From Desulfuromonas versatilis (GTDB taxonomy: Bacteria > Desulfobacterota > Desulfuromonadia > Desulfuromonadales > NIT-T3): 64,000 bases of DNA. How positions within the stretch are numbered: position 1 is the stretch's first letter; the number at the start of each line of letters is the position of its first letter. Location: positions 248,001 to 312,000 of the forward strand of contig NZ_AP024355.1 of the NCBI RefSeq assembly GCF_019704135.1, written 5' to 3'. The translations under genes and the position numbers were made by a program. The notes below the pieces were generated by a model. The model did not search any database and was not told the DNA's origin. It saw only the letters and a list, made by a program, of their open reading frames with translations. This document shows, in pieces, positions 1 through 10,637 of this stretch.

Positions 1-1
1 C

Positions 2-1186
2 TTCGATTTCCGCAAGATCCCCCTGCCGCGGGTGGCTGCCCGGCTGCGCGAGATTGTCGATGCCGAGAACATCACGATTTCCGACCGCGCTCTGGGACTG
101 GTGGCGCGGCGTGGCGAAGGGAGCATGCGCGATTCGCTCTCGACCCTCGACCAGGTGATCGCCTTCTGCGGCGAGCAGGTCTCCGACGAGGAGGTGCTCG
201 GGTTGCTCGGCATGGTCGATCGGCGACTGCTGCTGGATACCGTCGAGGGGGTGCTGCAGCGCGACAGCCATCGCGCCCTGGAGGCGGTGCGCCGGGTCGA
301 CAACCTGGGCCACTCGTTCCGCCAGTTCTGCCAGGAGCTGGTCGAGCTGTTCCGGGCGCTGGTCATGTGCAGGGTTCTGCCCGATCCCGGCGAGATGCTG
401 GAGGTGGTCGGCGACGAGTTGCGCGAGCTGCAGGCCCTGGCCGAGACCGCCAGCCTTGAGGACCACCAGCGGGCCCTGACCCTGCTGCTCAAGACCGAGG
501 CCGAGCTGGCCGCCTCGCCGTTTCCGCGGCTGACCATGGAGATGGCCCTGGTGCGCCTTGCCCAGCTGCCGCCGGCCCGCGATGTGGCATCGCTGGTGCG
601 CAAGCTCGAGTCCCTGGAAAAGCGCCTCGGCGGCGGGGCCGCTTTGCCGGCCGCCGCGCCGGCGTCCGCGCCGCCTCAGGCCCGGCCGGCGACCCCCGCG
701 CCGCCGATGGAGGAGCCGCCCCAGCCCAGCGAGCCGCCGCCAAAAAAGCCTGAAGCCCCGCCACCTGCGTCCGGGGGCGCCGGCGGGTGGCAGGGGCTGG
801 TCGATTTCGTCCGCTCCCGTCGTCCGCGGATCGGCTCGATCCTCGAGCACGGCAGGCTCTTGCAGCTGGAGCTGCCAGAGGTGCATGTCGGTTTCGCCGA
901 GAGCTCCTTTCATCTCGAGCAGATGAAGGATGCCGAAACCCTGGAGGTTTTCAAGGGGCTGGCTGGAGAGTTTTTCGGCCAGGACGTGCTGGTGCGGGTG
1001 TCGCCGGTTGCCGGGCAGGGGGCCCAGGCGCCTCCCTCGCTGGTCGAGGAGCGCAAGGCCAAGGAGAGTGACCGCCGCAACCGCTTGCGTGAGGACGCGC
1101 TGGCCCATCCCCTGGTGAAAAAAGCCGTGGAGATCTTCGAAGGGGAGATTCGTGAGATCAAGCCCATCGACAAGGGGTTTGTTTGA
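2..1186 (+). CDS. dnaX: DNA polymerase III subunit gamma/tau, C-terminal part (5' truncated by window)
   Basis: This is the clamp-loader subunit of the replicative polymerase, cut by the window edge; reading is open from base 2. The visible N-terminal piece reads FDFRKI followed by a helical stretch with GEGSMRDSLSTLDQ, which is the sensor-2/AAA+ lid region of DnaX. It continues through the domain III oligomerisation region and a Pro/Ala-rich linker (roughly residues 205-250), then a C-terminal tail of the tau type. The neighbour order dnaX-ybaB-recR is a classic conserved bacterial block and supports the call. The ATPase site itself is outside the window. Confidence 0.95.
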   Translation, partial: FDFRKIPLPRVAARLREIVDAENITISDRALGLVARRGEGSMRDSLSTLDQVIAFCGEQVSDEEVLGLLGMVDRRLLLDTVEGVLQRDSHRALEAVRRVDNLGHSFRQFCQELVELFRALVMCRVLPDPGEMLEVVGDELRELQALAETASLEDHQRALTLLLKTEAELAASPFPRLTMEMALVRLAQLPPARDVASLVRKLESLEKRLGGGAALPAAAPASAPPQARPATPAPPMEEPPQPSEPPPKKPEAPPPASGGAGGWQGLVDFVRSRRPRIGSILEHGRLLQLELPEVHVGFAESSFHLEQMKDAETLEVFKGLAGEFFGQDVLVRVSPVAGQGAQAPPSLVEERKAKESDRRNRLREDALAHPLVKKAVEIFEGEIREIKPIDKGFV

Positions 1187-1265
1187 AACCGGTGACTGGT
1201 AACTGGTAAAACTAAAAACGCAAAACCAACCCGCCTCGGGCGGTGATTTATGGAGGTAACTCGAT

Positions 1266-1580
1266 ATGTCCAAAGGTTTAGGCAACATCATGAAGCAGGC
1301 CCAGCTGATGCAGCAGAAGATGGCGCGCATGCAGCAGGAGCTGGAAGGGCGTGAGGTCGAAGCGACTGCCGGCGGCGGCATGGTGACCGCGGTGGTCAAT
1401 GGCAAACAGCAGGTATTGTCGCTGAAGATCGAGAAAAGCGTGGTCGATCCGGAAGACGTCGAGATGCTGCAGGATCTGGTGATCGCCGCGGTCAACGAGG
1501 CGGTGAAAAAGAGCCAGGCCATGATGCAGGAGGAGATGTCCAAGATTACCGGTGGTCTCAACCTCCCCGGCATGTTTTGA
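1266..1580 (+). CDS. ybaB: YbaB/EbfC family nucleoid-associated protein
   Basis: Small DNA-binding protein of 104 residues, the normal size of the family. It starts with the typical Met-rich amphipathic helix (IMKQAQLMQQKMARMQQEL), then a beta-hairpin core (VEATAGGGMVTAVVNG) and a Met-rich C-terminal helix. A good ribosome site (GGAGGTAA) lies just before the ATG. It sits 79 bases after dnaX and before recR, the usual arrangement; the family is linked to nucleoid organisation and recombination. A strong terminator follows directly, so recR may have its own promoter here. Confidence 0.95.
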   Translation: MSKGLGNIMKQAQLMQQKMARMQQELEGREVEATAGGGMVTAVVNGKQQVLSLKIEKSVVDPEDVEMLQDLVIAAVNEAVKKSQAMMQEEMSKITGGLNLPGMF

Positions 1581-1605
1581 TGGCGCCAGCCATACCGCGT
1601 GCTTG

Positions 1606-1647
1606 AAATCTGCCTCCGTCGGCCTGGCCTGACGGAGGCAGATTTTT
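1606..1647 (+). terminator. Rho-independent terminator after ybaB
   Basis: A perfect 15-bp stem (AAATCTGCCTCCGTC and its complement) with a 10-base loop, followed by a T run. It separates dnaX-ybaB from recR. The remaining 180 bases before recR are AT-rich with a short palindrome (GCATTTTAAATGC near 1796) and hold no gene I can see. Confidence 0.85.
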
Positions 1648-1828
1648 ATCCGGAGTAAAAAAATTGAGCCAACTTGAAAATCCTTGCTTCGTATACGCCA
1701 CGCATGGTATTACTTTCGCCTGGTAAGACCAATTTATTTTATTTTTTCTAAAGCTTGTTACGGAAAAATTTGGTCACCTTAAAATAAATAGAACAGCATT
1801 TTAAATGCTTGGAATCTAAAAGAAACCC

Positions 1829-2428
1829 ATGCTAGACTCCATCCCGTCATTGGCCCGGCTGGTCGCCGAACTCGGCAAGTTTCCCGGCATCGGCAAGAAG
1901 ACCGCCACCCGGTTGGCCTTTTTTCTTTTGCGCCAGTCCACCAGCGAAGCGCAGGCGCTGGCCGAGGCGATCCTGGAGCTTAAAACCAGGGTCGGTTACT
2001 GTTCGGTCTGCTTCAATATCACCGAGAGCGACCCCTGCCCGTTGTGCACGGATGCCGGGCGCGACGAGCGGATCCTGTGCGTCGTGGAAGACCCCCAGGA
2101 TCTCATCGCCATCGAGCGCAGCCGCTCGTTCCGGGGGCGTTATCATGTGCTGCACGGGGCCCTCTCGCCTCTGGACGGGATCGGCCCGGAGGATCTCAAG
2201 GTGGCTGAGCTGCTGGCGCGGCTCCGCGACAGCCCGGTGGAAGAGGTGCTGATCGCCACCAATTTCACGGTCGAAGGCGAGGCGACCGCCCTTTATCTGG
2301 CCCGCCTGATCCACCCGCTGGGTATCCGGGTGAGCCGCCCGGCCCACGGCATCCCCATGGGGAGCGATCTGGAGTATGTGGACGAGGCCACGGTGGTCCG
2401 TGCCGTCGAAGGGCGTCGCGAGATCTGA
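1829..2428 (+). CDS. recR: Recombination mediator RecR
   Basis: A 199-residue protein of the RecFOR pathway, which loads RecA onto gapped DNA. Visible features in order are an N-terminal helix-hairpin-helix (LGKFPGIGKKTATRLAFFLL), a four-cysteine zinc finger (CSVC...CPLC, residues about 57-72), a TOPRIM segment (ILCVVEDPQDLIAIE) and a C-terminal HGIPMGSDLEYVDEATV segment typical of RecR. Its length matches the family. It follows ybaB, but across a terminator and an AT-rich spacer. Confidence 0.96.
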   Translation: MLDSIPSLARLVAELGKFPGIGKKTATRLAFFLLRQSTSEAQALAEAILELKTRVGYCSVCFNITESDPCPLCTDAGRDERILCVVEDPQDLIAIERSRSFRGRYHVLHGALSPLDGIGPEDLKVAELLARLRDSPVEEVLIATNFTVEGEATALYLARLIHPLGIRVSRPAHGIPMGSDLEYVDEATVVRAVEGRREI

Positions 2429-2627
2429 GCCGGTTGTTTTTTTTTCTTCCTGCCGTATACTTGCTATTTTCGAAAAATCGGCGCGTTATGGCCGTTTTTT
2501 TTATCTTCGGGGATCGTCCCCTCATGTAGTCCTTTACAGGGTGTAGATTCGGTCGTTGGCGAAGCTTTCCGGCCGCATTGCCCTCATTGTCTCAGGCTTG
2601 AGAATAACCAAGGAAAAAGGAGGAAAC

Positions 2628-5600
2628 ATGTCCCGAAAGCCCAATCTGGTCAACATCGACGGCAACACCGCCGCCGCGCATGTGGCGCATGCGACCAACG
2701 AGGTGTGCGCCATCTACCCCATCACCCCCTCGTCGGTCATGGGGGAGATCTGCGACGCCAAAAGCGCCGTAGGCGAAAAGAACATCTGGGGGACCATTCC
2801 CAAGGTGGTCGAGCTGCAGTCCGAAGGGGGAGCCGCTGGTGCCGTGCACGGCGCCCTGCAGGCCGGCGCCCTGACCTCCACCTTTACCGCCTCCCAGGGG
2901 CTGCTGCTGATGATCCCCAACATGTTCAAGATCGCCGGGGAGCTGACCCCCACGGTCTTCCATGTTTCGGCCCGCGCCATCGCCGCCCAGGCCCTGTCCA
3001 TCTTCGGCGACCATTCGGACGTCATGTCCTGCCGCTCCACCGGCTGGGCCTTCCTCTGCTCCAACAACGTCCAGGAGGTCATGGACTTCGCCCTGATCGC
3101 CCAGGCGGCCACGCTGGAGTCGCGGGTCCCCTTCCTGCACTTCTTCGACGGCTTCCGCACCTCCCATGAAATCCAGAAAGTGGACGAGCTCAGCTTTGAT
3201 GACATGCGCCACATGGTCAGCGACGAGCTGGTGCGCGCCCACCGCGAGCGCGCCCTCTCGCCCGACCGGCCCAAGCTGCGCGGCACCGCGCAGAACCCCG
3301 ACGTCTATTTCCAGGGGCGCGAGACGGTCAACGCGTTCTACGAGAAAGTCCCCGGCATCGTGCAGGCGCAGATGGACAAGTTTGCCAAGCTGACCGGCCG
3401 CCAGTACAAGCTTTATGACTACGTGGGCGCGCCCGACGCCGAGCGCGTCATCGTCATGATGGGTAGCGGCTGCGACACCGTCCACGAACTGGTGGAATAC
3501 CTCACCTCCAAGGGCGAGAAGGTCGGCCTGCTCAAGGTCCGCCTGTTCCTGCCCTTCGACGTCAAGGCCTTCGCCGCCGCCCTGCCCAAAACCGCCACCA
3601 AGATCGCCGTGCTCGACCGCACCAAGGAGCCCGGCTCCATGGGCGAGCCGCTCTACCACAACGTGCGCACCGCCATCGGCGAGGCCATGGCCGACAAGCT
3701 GGTCAGCTACGACGGTTACCCGGTCATCGTCGGCGGCCGCTACGGCCTGGGCTCCTACGAATTCTCCCCGAGCATGGCCAAGGCCGTGTTCGAAAACCTC
3801 TCCGCCGCCAAGCCGAAGAACCACTTCGTGGTCGGCATCAAGGACGACGTCACCGGCAACTACCTGGAATTCGACCCCAGCTTCAAGGTGCCCACCAAGG
3901 CCTACCAGGCCATGTTCTACGGCCTGGGCTCGGACGGCACCGTCGGCGCCAACAAGAACTCCATCAAGATCATCGGCGACAACACCGACTTCAACGCCCA
4001 GGCCTACTTCGTCTACGACTCCAAGAAGGCCGGCAGCATGACCACCAGCCACCTGCGCTTCGGCCAGGAGGTGATCCGCAAGCCCTACCTGGTCGACAGC
4101 GCCGACTTCGTGGCCTGCCACATGTTCTCCTTCCTCGAGAAGTACGACATGCTCGGCAAGCTCAAGGCGGGCGGGACCTTCCTGCTCAACAGCCCCTACC
4201 ATCAGGACGAGGTCTGGCAGCACCTGCCGCTGGAGGTGCAGAAGCAGATCATCGACAAGAAGCTCAAGTTCTACGTGATCGACGGCGTGCGCCTGGGCAA
4301 CGAGATCGGCCTCGGCCCCCGCATCAACGTCATCATGCAGACCGCTTTCTTCAAAATCTCCGGCATCATCCCCTTCGACCTGGCCGTCAAGGAGATCAAG
4401 GACGCCATCGTCAAGAGCTACGGCAAGGCGGGCGAGAAGGTCGTCAACATGAACTACCAGGCGGTTGACGCCGGCGCCAACAACATCGAAGAAGTCAAGA
4501 TCCCGGCCAAGGCCGACAGCAAGATCAGAATGAAGACCGGCCTCGGCAAGGACGTGCCCGAGTTCGTCCGCAACACTCTGGGCCCGATCATCGACGGGGT
4601 CGGGGACACGCTGCCGGTCTCGGCCATGCCCTGCGACGGCACCTTCCCCACGGACACCGCCAAGGTAGAGAAGCGCAACATCGCCATCGACATCCCGGTG
4701 TGGGACGAGGAAATCTGCATCCAGTGCGGCATCTGCTCCTTCGTCTGCCCCCACGCCACCATCCGCATGAAGATCTATGATGGCGACAAGCTCAAGGGCG
4801 CGCCCAAGGCCTTCAAGGCCGTCGACGCCAAGGGCAAGGGCCTGGAAGGGAAGAAGTTCTCCCTGCAGGTGGCTCCCGAGGATTGTACCGGCTGCGGCGC
4901 CTGCGTCTATAACTGCCCGGCCAAGAGCAAGGAAGACCCCAAGCACAAGGCCATCAACATGACCTTCCAGGCGCCGCTGCGCGAGCAGGAGGCCACCAAC
5001 TGGGACTTCTTCCTCGGCCTGCCCGAGACCGACCCGGCGCTGGTCAACCGCGCCACCCTCAAGGGGACCCAGCTGCTGAAGCCGCTGTTCGAATTCTCCG
5101 GCGCCTGCGCCGGCTGCGGCGAGACCCCCTTCGTCAAGCTCTGCTCGCAGCTCTTTGGCGACCGCATGCTGGTGGCCAACGCCACCGGCTGCTCCTCCAT
5201 CTATGGCGGCAACCTGCCCACCACCCCCTGGACCACCCGGGGTGACGGTCGCGGGCCCACCTGGAGCAACTCGCTTTTCGAGGACAACGCCGAGTTCGGC
5301 TACGGCTTCCGCCTGGCGATCGACAAGTTCAACGCCTACGCGCTGGAGCTGCTCGATCGCATCCCCGCCGAGCACCTGAAAAAGGTCTCCGGGCTCGAGA
5401 AGCTGATCGCCGAGATCCAGGGTGCCGACCAGACGACCCAGGAAGGGATCGAGGCGCAGCGCGAGCGGGTTGCCAAGCTCAAGGAAGGGCTGGCGGGCTG
5501 CCCCGACGCCGACGCCAAGCAGCTCGTGTCGGTGGCCGATTACCTGGTCAAGAAGTCGGTCTGGATCCACGGCGGCGACGGCTGGGCCTACGACATCGGC

Positions 5601-6215
5601 TACGGCGGTCTCGACCACGTGCTCGCCTCGGGCGAGAACGTCAACGTGCTGGTGCTCGACACCGAGGTCTACTCCAACACCGGCGGGCAGGCCTCCAAGT
5701 CGACCCCGCTCGGCGCGGTGGCGCAGTTTGCCGCCGGCGGCAAGCGCATGCCGAAAAAGGACCTCGGCATGATTGCCATGACCTACGGCAACATCTACGT
5801 GGCCAAGGTCTCGCTGGCCAACCCGGCCCAGGCGATCAAGGCCTTCATCGAGGCCGACGCCTTCGACGGGCCGTCGCTGATCATCGCCTACACCCACTGC
5901 ATCGCCCACGGCATCAACATGGCGACCGCCGTGGACGGCTGCAAAGAGGCGGTGGCCTCGGGCCACTGGCCGCTGTATCGCTACAACCCCGACCTGGCGG
6001 CCGAGGGGAAAAACCCCCTGCAGTTCGACAGCAAGGACGCCACCATGTCCTTCTCCGAATACGCCGGCAAGCAGAACCGTTACCGCGTACTGCAGAAGGC
6101 CAATCCCGAGATCGCCCAGAAGCTCATGGAGCAGGGCGACCGGGTGACCCAGGCCCGCTTCCAGATGTACAAGAGCCTGGCCGAAATCCAGGCCAGCTTC
6201 AGCGCAAAAAAATAG
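2628..6215 (+). CDS. nifJ: Pyruvate:ferredoxin (flavodoxin) oxidoreductase, single-chain
   Basis: Homodimeric-type PFOR of 1195 residues that interconverts pyruvate plus CoA with acetyl-CoA, CO2 and reduced ferredoxin. The order is an N-terminal pyruvate-binding domain (NTAAAHVAHATNEVCAIYPI), the transketolase C-like and EKR domains, two [4Fe-4S] motifs around residues 697-765 (CIQCGICSFVCP and CTGCGACVYNCP), CAGCGETP, and a thiamine-diphosphate domain (GDGWAYDIGYGGLDHV near 983, then YSNTGGQASKS). The start at 2628 is chosen because AAGGAGG precedes it; an in-frame start at 2556 would add an unconserved leader. A strong terminator follows. It links to ferredoxin-dependent CO and H2 chemistry encoded later. 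Confidence 0.97.
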   Translation: MSRKPNLVNIDGNTAAAHVAHATNEVCAIYPITPSSVMGEICDAKSAVGEKNIWGTIPKVVELQSEGGAAGAVHGALQAGALTSTFTASQGLLLMIPNMFKIAGELTPTVFHVSARAIAAQALSIFGDHSDVMSCRSTGWAFLCSNNVQEVMDFALIAQAATLESRVPFLHFFDGFRTSHEIQKVDELSFDDMRHMVSDELVRAHRERALSPDRPKLRGTAQNPDVYFQGRETVNAFYEKVPGIVQAQMDKFAKLTGRQYKLYDYVGAPDAERVIVMMGSGCDTVHELVEYLTSKGEKVGLLKVRLFLPFDVKAFAAALPKTATKIAVLDRTKEPGSMGEPLYHNVRTAIGEAMADKLVSYDGYPVIVGGRYGLGSYEFSPSMAKAVFENLSAAKPKNHFVVGIKDDVTGNYLEFDPSFKVPTKAYQAMFYGLGSDGTVGANKNSIKIIGDNTDFNAQAYFVYDSKKAGSMTTSHLRFGQEVIRKPYLVDSADFVACHMFSFLEKYDMLGKLKAGGTFLLNSPYHQDEVWQHLPLEVQKQIIDKKLKFYVIDGVRLGNEIGLGPRINVIMQTAFFKISGIIPFDLAVKEIKDAIVKSYGKAGEKVVNMNYQAVDAGANNIEEVKIPAKADSKIRMKTGLGKDVPEFVRNTLGPIIDGVGDTLPVSAMPCDGTFPTDTAKVEKRNIAIDIPVWDEEICIQCGICSFVCPHATIRMKIYDGDKLKGAPKAFKAVDAKGKGLEGKKFSLQVAPEDCTGCGACVYNCPAKSKEDPKHKAINMTFQAPLREQEATNWDFFLGLPETDPALVNRATLKGTQLLKPLFEFSGACAGCGETPFVKLCSQLFGDRMLVANATGCSSIYGGNLPTTPWTTRGDGRGPTWSNSLFEDNAEFGYGFRLAIDKFNAYALELLDRIPAEHLKKVSGLEKLIAEIQGADQTTQEGIEAQRERVAKLKEGLAGCPDADAKQLVSVADYLVKKSVWIHGGDGWAYDIGYGGLDHVLASGENVNVLVLDTEVYSNTGGQASKSTPLGAVAQFAAGGKRMPKKDLGMIAMTYGNIYVAKVSLANPAQAIKAFIEADAFDGPSLIIAYTHCIAHGINMATAVDGCKEAVASGHWPLYRYNPDLAAEGKNPLQFDSKDATMSFSEYAGKQNRYRVLQKANPEIAQKLMEQGDRVTQARFQMYKSLAEIQASFSAKK

Positions 6216-6234
6216 GGCCGCGGCCCTGGCAGTA

Positions 6235-6273
6235 AAAACTCCCGGCGGGGCACCCCCGCCGGGAGTTTTTTTT
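6235..6273 (+). terminator. Terminator after PFOR
   Basis: A GC-rich stem (AAAACTCCCGGCGGG paired with CCCGCCGGGAGTTTT) with a short loop and eight T residues, about 20 bases after the oxidoreductase stop codon. Confidence 0.9.
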
Positions 6274-6376
6274 GGTATGCGGGTTGCATAATATTGACCC
6301 GCGAAAACCCTTGAAGCGCCATGGTTTAGATGCTATAAAAACGGGCGGCGCGGCAACCCGAGCAAGGAGCGTGTAA

Positions 6377-6874
6377 ATGTTTGGCCCTCAATCTTCCTTC
6401 GTCATGTATGACGAGGAGTTCAAGCGGATCAACGCCGTCATCGAAAAATTGCTGCGGGAATCCAATTCCAAGGTGATTTTCCTGGTGGACAAAAACGGGC
6501 AGCTCATCTCGGCCGTTGGCGAATCCGAGCACCTCGACACCACCAGCCTTGCCTCCCTGACCGCCGGCAACATCGCTGCGACCGGCGGTTTGGCCAAGCT
6601 GATCGGTGAAAAGGAGTTCTCCATCCTCTTTCACGAGGGAGAGAAGGACAATCTGCACATCTCCATCGTCGCCGGTCGGGTCATCCTGGTGGTGATTTTC
6701 GATCAGCGCAGCTCCTTGGGGCTGGTGCGGCTGCGGGTGAAAAAGGCCAGTGACGAACTGGCGCAGATTTTTGAAGACCTGTCAAAAAAATCTGACGACC
6801 TGGAAAAAGCCGGAGATTTCCAGAGCCCATTCGCCGAAATCACCGACGACGACATCGACAATCTTTTCCGCTGA
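6377..6874 (+). CDS. mglB: Roadblock/LC7-domain protein, MglB-like GTPase-activating partner
   Basis: A 165-residue protein with a Roadblock/LC7 fold: an N-terminal helix (INAVIEKLLRESN), strand VIFLVDKNGQLIS, a Gly/Ala-rich middle helix (ASLTAGNIAATGGLAKLIG), and paired strands FSILFHEGEKDNLHISIV and VILVVIFD. In myxobacteria and relatives MglB is the GTPase-activating partner of MglA and sets cell polarity. The gene ends 11 bases before an MglA homologue, which is what fixes the call. The acidic C-terminal tail (about 30 residues) is long but common in this branch. Confidence 0.88.
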   Translation: MFGPQSSFVMYDEEFKRINAVIEKLLRESNSKVIFLVDKNGQLISAVGESEHLDTTSLASLTAGNIAATGGLAKLIGEKEFSILFHEGEKDNLHISIVAGRVILVVIFDQRSSLGLVRLRVKKASDELAQIFEDLSKKSDDLEKAGDFQSPFAEITDDDIDNLFR

Positions 6875-6885
6875 TGGGGTAGCCT

Positions 6886-7476
6886 ATGTCATTCATCAAT
6901 TACGCCTCTCGCGAAATCAACTGCAAGATTGTCTACTACGGGCCCGGTCTCTGCGGCAAGACCACCAACCTGCAGTACGTCTACCAGAAGACCGCTCCCG
7001 AGGCCAAGGGCAAGATGATCTCCCTGGCCACCGAGACCGAGCGGACGCTGTTCTTCGACTTTCTGCCCCTGGCCCTGGGGGAGATCCGCGGCTTCAAGAC
7101 CCGCTTTCATCTCTATACCGTCCCCGGGCAGGTCTTTTACGACGCCTCGCGTAAGCTGATCCTCAAGGGGGTCGACGGGGTGGTGTTCGTCGCCGACTCG
7201 CAGGAGGAGCGCTTCGACGCCAACATCGAGAGCCTGGAAAACCTCAAGGACAACCTCGAGGAGCAGGGCTACCAGCTCGACAACCTGCCCTACGTCATCC
7301 AGTACAACAAGCGCGACCTGCCCAACGTCACCTCGGTCGACGAGTTGAGCAGGCTGCTCAACCCCACCAGCGTGCCCGAGTATGAAGCCTGCGCCACCAC
7401 CGGCGAGGGGGTGTTCGAGACGCTCAAGGCCGTCGCCAAGTTGATCCTCATCGACCTGAAAAAGGGCGGGCGCTAA
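6886..7476 (+). CDS. mglA: MglA-type small Ras-like GTPase
   Basis: A 196-residue GTPase with a P-loop ([12 protein letters not shown], residues 19-30), a switch/G3 region of the MglA type ([12 protein letters not shown] in place of DxxGQ) and an NKRD G4 motif. It acts with the upstream roadblock protein as a polarity switch, controlling motility or the placement of polar machinery. Start ATG has AGCCT upstream rather than a strong ribosome site, so translation may be coupled to mglB. The tRNA-Asn promoter begins 25 bases after the stop codon. Confidence 0.94.
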   Translation: MSFINYASREINCKIVYYGPGLCGKTTNLQYVYQKTAPEAKGKMISLATETERTLFFDFLPLALGEIRGFKTRFHLYTVPGQVFYDASRKLILKGVDGVVFVADSQEERFDANIESLENLKDNLEEQGYQLDNLPYVIQYNKRDLPNVTSVDELSRLLNPTSVPEYEACATTGEGVFETLKAVAKLILIDLKKGGR

Positions 7477-7501
7477 AAACCTGAAGGGTTCAGAAAAAAT
7501 C

Positions 7502-7530
7502 TTGACATGAGAGGGGCAATCCCTTATATT
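7502..7530 (+). promoter_or_regulatory. Sigma70 promoter of tRNA-Asn
   Basis: TTGACA at 7502-7507, a 17-base spacer and TATATT at 7525-7530. The first base of the mature tRNA is at 7548, giving a short 5' leader. The match to consensus is nearly complete, as expected for a stable RNA gene. Confidence 0.85.
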
Positions 7531-7547
7531 CCCCACCTGTCACACAT

Positions 7548-9198
<1,651 letters not shown>

Positions 9199-9336
9199 TT
9201 ATTCCTCCGTTTCCTCCTGGCGAAGTACCATCCCGATCAGATCCCCCAGGTGAGCCTCCACTAGGGATAGTTCCTCCTGGCTGATTTCAGGCATATCGGT
9301 TGCCGAAAGGGAAAATTCATTTTCAGATCTAGACAC
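9199..9336 (-). CDS. Small acidic protein upstream of the recombinase
   Basis: A 45-residue reading frame starting at GTG 9336 with AGAAGGGG upstream; an in-frame ATG at 9294 would give 31 residues. It is rich in Glu and Leu (PEISQEELSLVEAHLGDLIG) and ends with a Glu-rich tail whose stop codon abuts the recombinase ATG. The fit between the 68-residue gene and the recombinase, with tight spacing on both sides, argues that it is translated. I do not recognise the family; an excisionase-like or recombinase-helper role is only a guess from position. Confidence 0.45.
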   Translation of the reverse strand: MSRSENEFSLSATDMPEISQEELSLVEAHLGDLIGMVLRQEETEE

Positions 9337-9354
9337 TCATAAGGCACCCCTTCT

Positions 9355-9561
9355 TTAGCCTGTTCTATTCCTGCCCGTGCCTTGCCTTGCCGTGCCATAG
9401 ATCCGATCCAGTTCCTTGCCGATACCACTTCTACCGAATTCGTCGAGAGCAATTTTCCGAAACGCCTGGAATTGACTAGCCGGCAATGCCGCCTCAGCCA
9501 CCAGCAGAAGGCGATTCAGACGAGCACTAAGGAGTTGCTCTATTTGCTCCCTGCCTACCAT
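9355..9561 (-). CDS. Small protein coupled to Rep
   Basis: A 68-residue protein starting at ATG 9561, whose ATG overlaps the Rep stop codon (ATGGTAG), a sign of translational coupling. A longer start at 9609 would overlap Rep more deeply and looks less likely. The sequence is helical and Leu/Ala-rich (QIEQLLSARLNRLLLVAEAALP) with a basic C-terminus (YGTARQGTGRNRTG). No family recognised; it is part of the element's replication/integration operon. Confidence 0.55.
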   Translation of the reverse strand: MVGREQIEQLLSARLNRLLLVAEAALPASQFQAFRKIALDEFGRSGIGKELDRIYGTARQGTGRNRTG

Positions 9562-10634
9562 TGTCCCAGCTGCATCTCCTGAATTCGTTTTTTCACATCC
9601 GCCTGCCATGCAAGCGGTTCATATAGTTCCCGCAAAAGAGGTTCCATTTTCCACAGAGCCTGCTCCGCATCTACCATGGCCTTGCCAGATTGGATGCAAT
9701 GAATTGCTGCCACTCTTTTGAGGTACCCAAAAATGCTAATGGCCATCCTCTGCATCCTCTCATCGAGGACGGCAGGCATGCCGATTACTCGGTGCACGCC
9801 TTGGTTCTTCAAATCAGCAATCCGTGCTTGAAGATCCTTCCAAAGGGGATGCAGGGGCCAGCGGGATTCATTGCTGTCGCCGTTCGGCTGTCTCAAGGTG
9901 TCATGCTCGGAAGCCAAATATCGGAGAAGATCCCCTTGGAGATCTTGGAGATCCTCGAATGTGGCGATGCCAAATCGTTTGAGTACAGGTTTTCTAACCT
10001 GCCACTCGATTCGCCAAACGTCCATATCTATTCCCCAAAGGAGAAAAAACCAAACCTTACTGCTTTGCTGTTGGATCTCCGCTACCTTGTCGTAGACCCG
10101 AAGGACTACGTCCCCTTTTCCAAATGAAAACGTCTGTACTCGTCCATTTTCGCGATACTGGCTATCCTTGTTTGATCGACTCTTGAAGCTGTTCTCGTTG
10201 AAATCGATGGTTGGCAGGTGATAGTCAAAACTGAAATCTATTCGGGAAAGGGATTCTGGCCGATAGGGGGCGAAGCCTGCAGTTCGAGCCCACTTAAGGA
10301 ACTTGTCATGAAGCAACCAAGCAGATTCACGCCAGAGGGCTTGGCTACGGAAGGTAACAAAGAAGTTGGGTTTATTAAACTCACCGCATTCGATCTTGAA
10401 ATCTTCATTTTCAAGTACAAAGGGATATCCGGAGGCCGTTCCGTAGGGTTGAAGCAAAAAGCCCCTGCCGCCCGCTTGAAACGGCGCAGGGCTTTTGCTT
10501 TTGGCCTGTCTGATACTTTCCTTTACCTCAGCCATATGCCGGAAATTAAGTTCGGTCTTCCCATGCGGTGCAAGGAAGTAAGCACATTGCAAAGTATCAA
10601 TTCCTTGCAAGAGGCATTGAAACGCTTCGTCCAT
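9555..10634 (-). CDS. rep: Rolling-circle replication initiation protein (Rep_trans-like)
   Basis: A 359-residue protein that resembles plasmid and filamentous-phage replication initiation factors. The core has SRIDFSFDYHLP (about 130-141), then a Gly-containing strand (VQTFSFGKGDVVLRVYDKVAEI) in which Tyr181 of the RVYDK motif is the expected nicking tyrosine, and VWRIEWQVRKPVLKRFG, the Arg/Glu strand found C-terminal to it in this family. Such proteins nick a double-strand origin. An inverted-repeat region at 11072-11140 is the obvious candidate. It suggests that the element exists, at least at times, as a circle that replicates. The family call is by motif only. Confidence 0.75.
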   Translation of the reverse strand: MDEAFQCLLQGIDTLQCAYFLAPHGKTELNFRHMAEVKESIRQAKSKSPAPFQAGGRGFLLQPYGTASGYPFVLENEDFKIECGEFNKPNFFVTFRSQALWRESAWLLHDKFLKWARTAGFAPYRPESLSRIDFSFDYHLPTIDFNENSFKSRSNKDSQYRENGRVQTFSFGKGDVVLRVYDKVAEIQQQSSKVWFFLLWGIDMDVWRIEWQVRKPVLKRFGIATFEDLQDLQGDLLRYLASEHDTLRQPNGDSNESRWPLHPLWKDLQARIADLKNQGVHRVIGMPAVLDERMQRMAISIFGYLKRVAAIHCIQSGKAMVDAEQALWKMEPLLRELYEPLAWQADVKKRIQEMQLGQW

Positions 10635-10637
10635 GGA

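Noticed and set aside
2592-5966. A 1124-codon open frame antisense to PFOR
   Set aside because: Composition (Val/Gly/Asp/His-rich, no domain) is that of a GC-rich third-position shadow. The plus-strand frame is a clear, full PFOR.
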